Below, piece by piece: positions 7,330 through 14,079 of a DNA stretch of 64,000 nucleotides. The stretch is from positions 1 to 64,000 of the forward strand of contig JAAZBV010000094.1 in NCBI GenBank assembly GCA_012513605.1, given 5' to 3'. A model generated the notes under the pieces. It ran no database searches and had not been told where the DNA came from. It saw only the letters and a list, made by a program, of their open reading frames with translations. This stretch comes from Desulfatiglans sp. GTDB taxonomy: Bacteria; Desulfobacterota; DSM-4660; Desulfatiglandales; HGW-15. The first letter of the stretch is position 1. Each line of letters opens with the position of its first letter. Both the position numbers and the translations under genes were made by a program.

Positions 7330-9057
7330 ATGTACAAAAAAACCAACCCCCAACAAAAGTTATTTGGTGTAGGCACACAGCTATCAGCCAGCCTGCGTAA
7401 CCGTCTTGAAACTTCCTGGGCGCACCTGTTTAAAACAGAGATTTTACCGATACTGTTCAAGAATGAAGATCAGTATGCCATACTGTATGGCAAAACAGGC
7501 CGCCCCAATTTCAGCGTTGCACGCATGCTTGGTTTATGCCTGCTGCAAGAGTTTAACAACTTGAGCGATCAACAAGCCCTTGATACATTCAGTTTCGATA
7601 TTAGGTGGCGGTATGCATTGGACATAAGTGACGAAGGAGATTACCTGTCTCGAAGGTCACTGGTTGAGTTCCGCAGAAGACTAGCCGCCAAAGACCCAGA
7701 GATGAAACTGGTTCGCAATGTATTCGACACAGTAAGGAATCATGCCTTAAAGAAGCTTGGCCTTTCTACTGGTGATCAGAGGGTCGATTCAACACATGTT
7801 ATCTCAAACATAAGAATCAGGGGAAGACTATCCCTGTTTTCCGATACTATCTCCAATTTTCTTAAAAGCCTTAATGAAGACCAGTTTTCAAAAATTCCTG
7901 AAGCAATACAAAAATGGCATACAACTGATCCGGAAGGCTGGTTCGGATTGGGACCTTCTGAACAAAGGGATAAGCTACAGGATCTGGCCTGCTATCTATA
8001 CAAGCTTATCATGCTCTTTGAACATGATAATGAAGTAATAAACAGTGAACCATACCAACTCCTGAATAGACTCTTTAGTGAACAGTGTGAGTTAAAAAGC
8101 GACCTAAAAACAGATGAAGGGTCATCAAAAATTCAGGTTAAGAAGACGCTGGAAGGAGGTACAAACCTTCAATCTCCCTATGATCCTGATGCATCCTTTG
8201 GACACAAGGGCACAGGATACAGCGTTCATATAACCGAGACATGTAATAACTCACAAAAGACTGAAATGATCACTGATTATGAAGTCCACGGGGCTGGCAG
8301 GTCAGACATTGGAAAGGCCCTTTCAGTTGTAGAGAGATTAGATGATGCCGGGCTAAAACCTAAAACTCTTTTTGCTGATGGCGGTTATCCCTCTGTTCCA
8401 TCAGCACTAAAAATAACAGAACAGGGAGTGGAGTTCATTGCCCCAGTCAACCGTGGCCCCTTATCTGACAAAATTACAGGCAGAGATAGTTTTGATTATA
8501 ACTCAGAAGGATTTGTAACCAAATGCCCTATGGGGCACAGCCCGATAGATCACAGGATGCTCAGCCATAATAATAAAAAGGGAAAATCTCTTCATGCTAT
8601 ATTTAATGGAGATACCTGTCGTAAGTGCAGTCAGATTGACAGTTGCCCTGTAAGGGCACCAAACCACCGCAGTAAGGGATGTAGACCACGAGACACTATC
8701 GGTAATTTTCGTCTTGAGGTTACCCCTGGAATTATCCTGCGGGATAAAATGTATTCCATTCAGAAAACTCCTGAATGGAAAGAGCGGTATAGCATCCGTG
8801 CAGGGATCGAAGCCACCAACTCTGAGCTCAAACGGGTTCATGGTCTGGCAAAGCTTCGTGTACGCAGGATAGCGAAAGTGTGCTTTGCAATAGCCTGTAA
8901 GTTGATAGCATGTAACATAAAGAGATGGGCCAGGGCCCAGAAGGCCTCCAAAAGGCCATTATACAGCTTTTTATCCATACTTAGGATCGGAATACAATAT
9001 TTGTTCAATATATTATTCGGATATCATTTTTTCAAAGAACGAGTTTTTTACGTATAA
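7330..9057 (+). CDS. IS1182-family transposase
   Basis: DDE transposase of about 575 residues, the usual length for IS1182. The N-terminal domain has GKTGRPNFSVARMLGLCLLQ and the block around RWRYALD. The catalytic core has a first Asp in QRVDSTHV, a second Asp in LFADGGYPS and a Glu in RAGIEATNSELKR. Between them, cysteines in CRKCSQIDSCPV suggest the zinc-ribbon insert common in the family. ATG 7330 starts the recognisable protein; an upstream in-frame GTG at 7315 is possible. It lies wholly inside the terminal inverted repeats and shows no frameshift. Confidence 0.9.
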   Translation: MYKKTNPQQKLFGVGTQLSASLRNRLETSWAHLFKTEILPILFKNEDQYAILYGKTGRPNFSVARMLGLCLLQEFNNLSDQQALDTFSFDIRWRYALDISDEGDYLSRRSLVEFRRRLAAKDPEMKLVRNVFDTVRNHALKKLGLSTGDQRVDSTHVISNIRIRGRLSLFSDTISNFLKSLNEDQFSKIPEAIQKWHTTDPEGWFGLGPSEQRDKLQDLACYLYKLIMLFEHDNEVINSEPYQLLNRLFSEQCELKSDLKTDEGSSKIQVKKTLEGGTNLQSPYDPDASFGHKGTGYSVHITETCNNSQKTEMITDYEVHGAGRSDIGKALSVVERLDDAGLKPKTLFADGGYPSVPSALKITEQGVEFIAPVNRGPLSDKITGRDSFDYNSEGFVTKCPMGHSPIDHRMLSHNNKKGKSLHAIFNGDTCRKCSQIDSCPVRAPNHRSKGCRPRDTIGNFRLEVTPGIILRDKMYSIQKTPEWKERYSIRAGIEATNSELKRVHGLAKLRVRRIAKVCFAIACKLIACNIKRWARAQKASKRPLYSFLSILRIGIQYLFNILFGYHFFKERVFYV

Positions 9058-9086
9058 TTTTATGTGACGGTTCTTCAAAAAAAGGC

Positions 9087-9104
9087 ACTTATTTCTCAGG
9101 GATC
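9087..9104 (-). repeat. Right terminal inverted repeat of the IS
   Basis: Right end of the IS; pairs with 7277-7294 with three mismatches and is followed by the second GGTTAT. Confidence 0.75.
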
Positions 9105-9126
9105 GGTTATAAGGTTGGTTCGATTT

Positions 9127-9155
9127 AACCTAATAACCTTGCAGCGGCACCCCTT
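9127..9155 (+). repeat. Short intergenic repeat (copy near 20.07 kb)
   Basis: AACCT-ATAACCTT-CAGCG-CAC wording is shared with 20,068-20,096, about 23 of 29 bases. It is a possible remnant of a common mobile or regulatory element in this accessory zone. Confidence 0.4.
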
Positions 9156-9169
9156 TGGAAACATAAACA

Positions 9170-10042
9170 ATGACTAAAACACAAGACAAAAAAATTTTAA
9201 ATCGGTATTTTCGTGCTGTCTATAATAAATTAGAAGCTGATGCTCTATTGTTTAATAGGATTTTGCCTCATGAAGGGCTTAAGGGTTCTGAAAATGAGAA
9301 TGCATTAGCTGACGTCATTAGAGAATTCCTCCCCACACAATATGGTGTTGAATCAAATGTCCTAATAATTGATAGGAATGGGGTAACTAGTCGTCAAAGT
9401 GATATAGTTATTTATGATAATCGTCTCCCTAGATATTTTCGAAAAGTATATCCTATCGAGATGGTATATGCGGTCATTGAAGTTAAAACTCAATTTACAA
9501 AGCAACAAGTAAATATCGCTTTAGAAAATGAAAAAGACTTTCGAAGACTAGCTTATTATCCTCTACTAGTTCCTTTTTGGGAGTCACGTACAAAGAAAGA
9601 TCAAATAGTTCATCTACCCCCAATTCATTGTATTTTTGGATATCGATCAGAGACCTCAAACTTTAGTACATTTTTAAAATGGTTTTCTACATTACCGAGT
9701 ACTTCAGACAAAAAGTTTGCTCCAATCTATTTACATCATAACCCTTTTATTGTGTGTTCCCTTGATAAAGGTCTCATAGTCTGTAGAGGCGATAACGTTC
9801 AAAGATGGCTCTCAATCGCTACAGATGAGGGCTATGGGAATAATTTTACCGCTACAACAGATGAAAATAATATGACAATAGAAGTCGACCCTGCCAAAGC
9901 GTTATTTCTATTTCTTGAGACACTTTGGTCTATGCTCGAGAACTCTCCAAGGCATCCCGGTTTTGATATAAGAAGTTACATGGACCTTGACTTAGGGGCT
10001 TTGGTCTCCTTTAACGTTGAAGGTAAAATTGAGGAAAAATAA
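9170..10042 (+). CDS. DUF6602 family protein, nuclease-like fold
   Basis: The 290 residues match the DUF6602 pattern: HEGLKGSENENALADVIREFLP, then RQSDIVIYD and YAVIEVKT. The D78 ... E104-x-K106 arrangement is a PD-(D/E)xK nuclease signature, so a DNA- or RNA-cleaving role is plausible though unproven. Such genes are common in defence and mobile regions, and this one follows the IS directly. The site before the ATG is weak (TTTGGAAACATAAACA). No partner gene such as a methylase or helicase is adjacent, so it does not look like part of a classical restriction system. Confidence 0.7.
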   Translation: MTKTQDKKILNRYFRAVYNKLEADALLFNRILPHEGLKGSENENALADVIREFLPTQYGVESNVLIIDRNGVTSRQSDIVIYDNRLPRYFRKVYPIEMVYAVIEVKTQFTKQQVNIALENEKDFRRLAYYPLLVPFWESRTKKDQIVHLPPIHCIFGYRSETSNFSTFLKWFSTLPSTSDKKFAPIYLHHNPFIVCSLDKGLIVCRGDNVQRWLSIATDEGYGNNFTATTDENNMTIEVDPAKALFLFLETLWSMLENSPRHPGFDIRSYMDLDLGALVSFNVEGKIEEK

Positions 10043-10141
10043 AGAAACTGGTGTCATGCCTACACATTTTACTAAATCCATTTATGTGGAGATATAGGTT
10101 TATCAGGCCTATGGAGATATTTCTTGAAGTGGGGCGCTTTT

Positions 10142-10212
10142 GAGTTTTAAAGATGAAATTAACCTCTTTGTCGGGTTGCTTCGAGTAACCCAACCTGCAT
10201 ACTAAAAAAAGG
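10142..10212. repeat. Intergenic repeat with GGGTTGC hairpin, copy 1
   Basis: Starts GAGTTTTAAAGAT and contains the small hairpin GGGTTGCTTCGAGTAACCC (10,173-10,191), followed by CAACCTG and an A-run. The same arrangement recurs at 13,992-14,066, just before the flavoenzyme gene. The rest of the 10,043-10,650 gap holds no convincing gene. Confidence 0.6.
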
Positions 10213-10331
10213 TGACTGTAAGTTTCGCGGGACGTCCGTAAGAAACTAAGTAACGCTTTACAATGATCAATTATTCAAGAATGCTGAGGCAGTTTAGACA
10301 GTAGGCTGTTAGGAAAAGCCAAATTAAAAGT

Positions 10332-10380
10332 GGATTCCCGCCTAAGTTTATCCCGCATTTTATGCGGGGCGGGAATGACG
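10332..10380. repeat. REP-like palindrome (GGATTCCCGC...GCGGGAATGACG)
   Basis: An imperfect palindrome of the widespread REP type ending GGCGGGAATGACG. Related sequence lies at 25,211-25,294 (GTCATTCCCG...ATGACGAC). It sits in the otherwise empty 10,043-10,650 gap. Confidence 0.6.
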
Positions 10381-10650
10381 AACGGAGTTGGCTGGTAGCA
10401 GAGCATTATTATGAATCTCGAATCTTAAATGTTGACTGATTACAGTAAAACCTGCGACATTGTTTGGTACAGAAACGGATGTTTTTATTTTTTGTATCTG
10501 TAAAAAATCAAAATCCAGTATATACCATGACTATCGCAATTGTTATTGACAGGCATTTTCATGATGTGTTTTTCTGTTTTTATAATTTAGGGATAACAGG
10601 TTTTTGGAGCTATAACAAAAAAAGAATATCTATTTCAAGGAGCGCCCCAT

Positions 10651-11319
10651 TTGGAACAATTCTTTCTAATCCTTATTTTTATAGTCGTCATTGTTATTAT
10701 CGTTTTCACCGCCATTCAGGCGAATGAACGTACGAAGGAAATGAGTGAATGGGGAAAACGTAACGGTTTGGAATTCACCCAAAAAGAAAGCCGTATGGAT
10801 GATGAATTCCCTCAATATTCCTGCCTGAATAAAGGGCACAGCCGCTATGCCAAAAATATCCTGACCGGCGTATATCACGGATCGTGGGTCTGCGCGTTCG
10901 ATTATCATTACACTACCGGCAGCGGAAAAAATCAGAGCCGCCATTCTTTTTCGGCGTTAATGGTCAACACGAGGCTCCCCCTTAAACAACTTTTTATACG
11001 CACTGAACATTTTATTGATAAAATAACCGAGTTTGCGGGATTTGACGATATAGATTTCGAGTCGGCTGAGTTCAGCCGCGAGTTTTATGTAAAATCACCG
11101 GATAAAAAATGGGCCTATGACGTGCTCCACCAGAAATCGATGGAGTACCTGCTGCAAGCCCCGCGTTACACACTGGAATTCCAAGGGTCGTATGTCATGG
11201 CCTATCGTAATCGTAAATTTAAAATAGCCGAATTTGATGAAGCGTTTAAAGTCATTAAGAATTTACTCGGCCTCTTACCTGATTATCTTATGCGTGAATT
11301 GAAAGGAGAAATATCATGA
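10651..11319 (+). CDS. Membrane-anchored protein coupled to LemA (DUF3137-like)
   Basis: The 222-residue protein starts at TTG with CAAGGAG upstream. One N-terminal membrane helix (FFLILIFIVVIVIIVFTAIQ, residues 4-23) is followed by a soluble domain. I do not recognise the domain with certainty; it resembles the DUF3137-like proteins that accompany LemA, with a GSWVCAFDYHYTTGSGK segment and FYVKSPDKKWAYDVLHQK. Its stop overlaps the LemA start (ATGA), so the two are translationally coupled and presumably work together at the membrane. No catalytic motif is evident. Confidence 0.6.
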   Translation: MEQFFLILIFIVVIVIIVFTAIQANERTKEMSEWGKRNGLEFTQKESRMDDEFPQYSCLNKGHSRYAKNILTGVYHGSWVCAFDYHYTTGSGKNQSRHSFSALMVNTRLPLKQLFIRTEHFIDKITEFAGFDDIDFESAEFSREFYVKSPDKKWAYDVLHQKSMEYLLQAPRYTLEFQGSYVMAYRNRKFKIAEFDEAFKVIKNLLGLLPDYLMRELKGEIS

Positions 11320-11873
11320 TGGGTATATTCATTTTACTTGGATTGGGTCTTATCGTACTTATTTCTATAGTGGCAATGTATAACGGCCTAGTACGCGTCA
11401 AAAACCATTGCGGTGAATCGTGGTCGGATATCGATACTGAACTAAATCGTCGATACAATCTGATCCCCAATCTGGTTGAGACGGTCAAAGGATATGCAGC
11501 ATACGAGAAAGGGGTGCTGGAGGGTGTTATCCAGGCGCGCAATAAGGCGATGGCCAACAACGGGACTCCTGTGGAGCAGGCAAAGGATGAAAACATCCTT
11601 ATCGGCGGTCTCCGGCAACTGTTTGCACTGGCTGAGAGTTATCCCGACCTGAAGGCCAATCAGAATTTTCTCGAACTGCAAAAGGAACTTTCCAACACGG
11701 AAGACCGCATCCAGCGCACCCGACGTTTTTATAACGGAAACGTTCGCGACTTGAGCAACAGGATCGAGGTATTCCCATCCAATATCATTGCAAATATATT
11801 CGGTTTTCAGAAGCGCGAGTATTTTGAACTGGACGACGAAGCACAACGGGCTGTTCCCCGTGTGGAGTTTTAG
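11316..11873 (+). CDS. lemA: LemA family protein
   Basis: A 185-residue LemA protein: an N-terminal membrane helix (residues 3-22) then the canonical YNGLVRVKNHCGESWSDID, RRYNLIPNLVETVKGYAAYE and the late RRFYNGNVRDLSNRIEVFPSN. LemA proteins are anchored with a helical bundle outside the cytoplasm and are of unclear function. They are often neighbours of TPM/DUF3137 or protease genes. Here LemA overlaps the upstream membrane protein by 4 bases and precedes an M50-type peptidase gene by 167 bases, fitting an envelope-quality role by inference. Confidence 0.9.
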   Translation: MMGIFILLGLGLIVLISIVAMYNGLVRVKNHCGESWSDIDTELNRRYNLIPNLVETVKGYAAYEKGVLEGVIQARNKAMANNGTPVEQAKDENILIGGLRQLFALAESYPDLKANQNFLELQKELSNTEDRIQRTRRFYNGNVRDLSNRIEVFPSNIIANIFGFQKREYFELDDEAQRAVPRVEF

Positions 11874-12040
11874 GCCATAAAAGGGAAAGGTGGAAGCGGA
11901 CTCCTTAATAATTCAAATTTTCTATTTTCAGTATCAAAGATTGAGAAATTTTAGTATATACAAATGAAAGCAGTTACTAGAATAAGCGTGGATATTAATA
12001 CTTCAGGCGTATCGTTTTCCACGTGTTGTGAAGGATCAAA

Positions 12041-12679
12041 ATGATAACAACCATTTTCATAATTATATTGTCGGTTGAAAGTATCGTGCTCCACGAGATG
12101 GCGCACGGCTATGTCGCCCTGTTGTTCGGAGACAGGACGGCTAAAGAGAGGGGTCGTCTTACCTTAAACCCGATCCCCCATATTGACCCCACGTGGACTG
12201 TTGTTATACCGGTCATTGCCTATATCCTTTCAAAAGGTTCCTTTATCATCGGCGGGGCAAAACCAGTTCCGGTAAACCCCTATAATTTCCGGCGAAAGGT
12301 ATTGGGAGACATCTGCGTTTCGGTTGCCGGTGTTGCCGTAAACTTGTTGATCGCAGTAGTGATGATCCTGCTGCTAAAAGTGGTTCTATTATTTTCAGGG
12401 TGGGCCCAGGCAGAACTGGCCGGGCATGTGCTGCTGAAGGTTGCACTCCTTAACATTGTCCTTGCCATGTTCAACCTGATTCCCATCCCGCCGCTTGACG
12501 GCAGCCATCTTTTCAAATACCTGCTGCCTCAGGGATTACGGAGCGGATATGAAAATCTCGGCCGGACTGGCGTTGGTTTTATTATTTTGATTATCTTCAT
12601 AAATCTTCCGGTTGTTTGGAGAGTGTTCAACGCAGTGCTGATCTGGTTAGTGAATTTCATGTTAAGCGGGAATGTATAG
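12041..12679 (+). CDS. M50-type site-2 protease family membrane peptidase
   Basis: A 212-residue integral membrane metallopeptidase of the compact M50 group. The zinc motif HEMAHGY (HExxH, about residue 18) lies in the first membrane segment, and the third ligand motif NLIPIPPLDGSH lies near residue 146. About five hydrophobic segments are present. Such enzymes cut within membranes. The start ATG follows GAAGGATCAAA. It is the last intact gene of the LemA group before the rearranged zone. Confidence 0.85.
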   Translation: MITTIFIIILSVESIVLHEMAHGYVALLFGDRTAKERGRLTLNPIPHIDPTWTVVIPVIAYILSKGSFIIGGAKPVPVNPYNFRRKVLGDICVSVAGVAVNLLIAVVMILLLKVVLLFSGWAQAELAGHVLLKVALLNIVLAMFNLIPIPPLDGSHLFKYLLPQGLRSGYENLGRTGVGFIILIIFINLPVVWRVFNAVLIWLVNFMLSGNV

Positions 12680-12931
12680 AGGGACGTATAGGGGGACAAT
12701 CCTTCAATAATAAAATAATCAGTGGATATAACGTAGTTAAAAAGATAATTGAAAACATGGTCATCCATAAAACTAAATAACTCTCTACAATGATCAGTTT
12801 GTAAAACAGGATGATAGACTGTAGGCTGTTAGGAAGGACAGAAGAAGAAAAATATAATTGTGTTGTGAATATAATTTGATCATTATCAGAGGAATTAAAT
12901 AGCCTGTTCTGAAATTTAGAGAATTTGTGCT

Positions 12932-13124
12932 TTAAAAAAGGAGGGTGATTTACTATGGTAAATGCATTTGAATCGTTTCCGCGCCTTTTATCCCCGCTGA
13001 AAATAGGAAATGTACTGTTCCGTAAAAGGATGTTCGCTGCACCGGTTAATTCAGCCGACATTGTATCTGATGGTCCACCTTCCCTTGATTTAGTCGCATA
13101 TTTTGAAAGGAAGGCGATGGGCGG
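12932..13124. repeat. 193-bp duplication of the flavoenzyme gene start, copy 1
   Basis: About 193 bases matching 14,057-14,249, including the ribosome site AAGGAGGGTGATTTACTATG and the first 56 codons of the flavoenzyme gene. Most differences between copies are silent or conservative, pointing to a real duplication that later diverged. Confidence 0.8.
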
Positions 13125-13137
13125 TATCATGGGGTGA
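12955..13137 (+). pseudogene. Truncated 5' copy of the OYE-family flavoenzyme gene
   Basis: The 60 codons repeat the N-terminus of the full gene at 14,080 (MVNAFESFPRLLSPLKIGN...), then run into unrelated sequence after ERKAMGG and stop at 13,135-13,137. The FMN-binding barrel is missing, so any product is non-functional. It keeps the strong ribosome site. It is followed by a fragment resembling a DUF2284 gene and an intact toxin-antitoxin pair. Confidence 0.8.
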
Positions 13138-13193
13138 TAAAGCGGGTTTAGAAATCAACCATCATCAATTAAGTTAATAAGGAAAAAGAAATA

Positions 13194-13358
13194 ATGGAAA
13201 AGGCAAAATTGGAGAAATTATTTGTGGACCGTAGATTTTCTGAGTTTAAATGGATTAAAGCAAAAGATATCGTGGTGGCTCAATGGGTCAGGTTCCGGTG
13301 TAACCAGGATGTTCGCTTTAAAAAATATAATTGCCACTATGCCGTTATGGTGCTATAG
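13194..13358 (+). pseudogene. N-terminal fragment resembling a DUF2284 metal-binding protein
   Basis: The 54 codons start MEKAKLEKLF and continue FSEFKWIKAKDIVVAQWVRFRC. This resembles the N-terminus of DUF2284 proteins, where the last cysteine would begin a cysteine-rich metal site. After that cysteine the sequence changes (NQDVRF...), coinciding with a 20-base phrase (13,304-13,323) that also occurs at 16,055-16,074. I read it as a recombination junction. The stop overlaps the promoter of the toxin-antitoxin genes. The family assignment is from memory and moderate. Confidence 0.45.
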
Positions 13359-13374
13359 TTACACAACGTTATGG
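13331..13374 (+). promoter_or_regulatory. Sigma-70 promoter and likely autoregulatory operator of the toxin-antitoxin operon
   Basis: TTGCCA (13,331-13,336), a 17-base spacer and TATAGT (13,354-13,359) make a near-consensus promoter. The 8-mer CGTTATGG occurs twice, at 13,343-13,350 inside the spacer and at 13,367-13,374 just downstream, 24 bases apart. These are good candidates for antitoxin binding sites. Confidence 0.6.
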
Positions 13375-13384
13375 AGGTAATATT

Positions 13385-13615
13385 ATGGGAACAGCAATGA
13401 GAGCCACAGTATACTTAGATCCGGAATTACACAAAGCCCTGAGGTTAAAGGCCGTTGAGACATCACAGTCTTTATCAAAGCTGGTCAATGATGCTATTAA
13501 GGAATCTCTCGCAGAAGATGCGGAAGATATCGCGGCATTTGAAGATAGGGCAAAAGAACCACTCATCAGCTATGAAGCGATGGTGAAGAGGCTTAAAAAA
13601 GATGGGCGAATATAA
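13385..13615 (+). CDS. Ribbon-helix-helix antitoxin
   Basis: A 76-residue protein beginning ATVYLDPELHKALRLKAVETSQSLSKLVNDAIKESL, the classic ribbon-helix-helix layout of CopG/RelB-like antitoxins: a beta strand then two helices that bind the operator as a dimer. The acidic tail would wrap the toxin. GGAGG lies 7 bases before ATG 13,385. The stop overlaps the toxin start by 14 bases. The promoter and repeated CGTTATGG boxes upstream fit self-regulation. Confidence 0.85.
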   Translation: MGTAMRATVYLDPELHKALRLKAVETSQSLSKLVNDAIKESLAEDAEDIAAFEDRAKEPLISYEAMVKRLKKDGRI

Positions 13616-13859
13616 AATATTCTTTAAAGAATCCGTAGAAAAAGACCTTCGCTCCATCCCCAAAAAAGATATAAAGAAAATCCTCACGCGCATAGAAACG
13701 CTTGCACAAGAACCAAGACCACAGGGCTGTGAGAAACTTTCCGGTCAGGAGAAGTATCGCATCCGCCAGGGCACCTATAGAATTATTTATTCCATTCAAG
13801 ATCAGGAACTTACAGTATGGGTTGTAAAAGTCGGGCATCGCAAAGAGGTTTATCGCTAA
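13602..13859 (+). CDS. RelE/ParE-superfamily toxin
   Basis: An 85-residue toxin with the RelE fold pattern: YKIFFKESVEKDLRSIPKKD, then a basic centre (KLSGQEKYRIRQGTYRIIYSI) and the terminal strand VWVVKVGHRKEVYR. RelE members cut mRNA at the ribosome; ParE members poison gyrase. The conserved RIRQGTYRIIY and HRKEVYR basics favour the RelE type. It overlaps the antitoxin gene. A broken 3' copy of this gene lies at 16,073-16,160, showing that the locus was once duplicated. Confidence 0.85.
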   Translation: MGEYKIFFKESVEKDLRSIPKKDIKKILTRIETLAQEPRPQGCEKLSGQEKYRIRQGTYRIIYSIQDQELTVWVVKVGHRKEVYR

Positions 13860-13991
13860 AGGTTGATATCAGAATTTAGTGTAGCAGGACAATCCTTTGG
13901 AAATTTTGTTTCCAATGAGAACAAAGAACTCCATAAAAACTAAATAACTCAGCGGTCAATTTAATTACTTAGTTTCTTGTGGAACGCTGTT

Positions 13992-14066
13992 GAGTTTTAA
14001 AGATTACATTAATGCAATATTTTTGTTGGGTTGCTTCGAGTAACCCAACCTGTATATTAAAAAAGG
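13992..14066. repeat. Intergenic repeat with GGGTTGC hairpin, copy 2
   Basis: Matches 10,142-10,212, including the hairpin GGGTTGCTTCGAGTAACCC. It lies directly before the ribosome site of the full-length flavoenzyme gene; copy 1 of that gene start (12,932) lacks it. It may be a preferred recombination point. Confidence 0.6.
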
Positions 14067-14079
14067 AGGGTGATTTACT

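Larger units (their letters stand above)
7277..9104 (+). mobile_element. IS1182-type insertion sequence, complete
   Basis: One transposase gene lies between imperfect 18-bp terminal inverted repeats: left GATTCCTGAGAAGTAACT at 7277-7294 and right, read on the other strand, GATCCCTGAGAAATAAGT from 9104 back to 9087 (15 of 18 match). Directly outside both ends is GGTTAT (7271-7276 and 9105-9110), which looks like a 6-bp target-site duplication. The transposase frame is intact, so the copy may be able to move. The element sits just after the RelA/SpoT remnant and before the DUF6602 gene. Confidence 0.8.

Noticed and set aside
9170-10042. Restriction enzyme of a classical R-M system
   Set aside because: PD-(D/E)xK-like residues exist, but no methylase or specificity gene is adjacent; only DUF6602 membership is supported.
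10464-10727. Open frame of 87 codons before the LemA-linked gene
   Set aside because: No family likeness or ribosome site, and it overlaps the well-supported gene at 10,651 in another frame.
13194-13358. Intact small gene
   Set aside because: It breaks off exactly where a cysteine-rich part is expected and joins a repeated junction phrase, so it is treated as a fragment.
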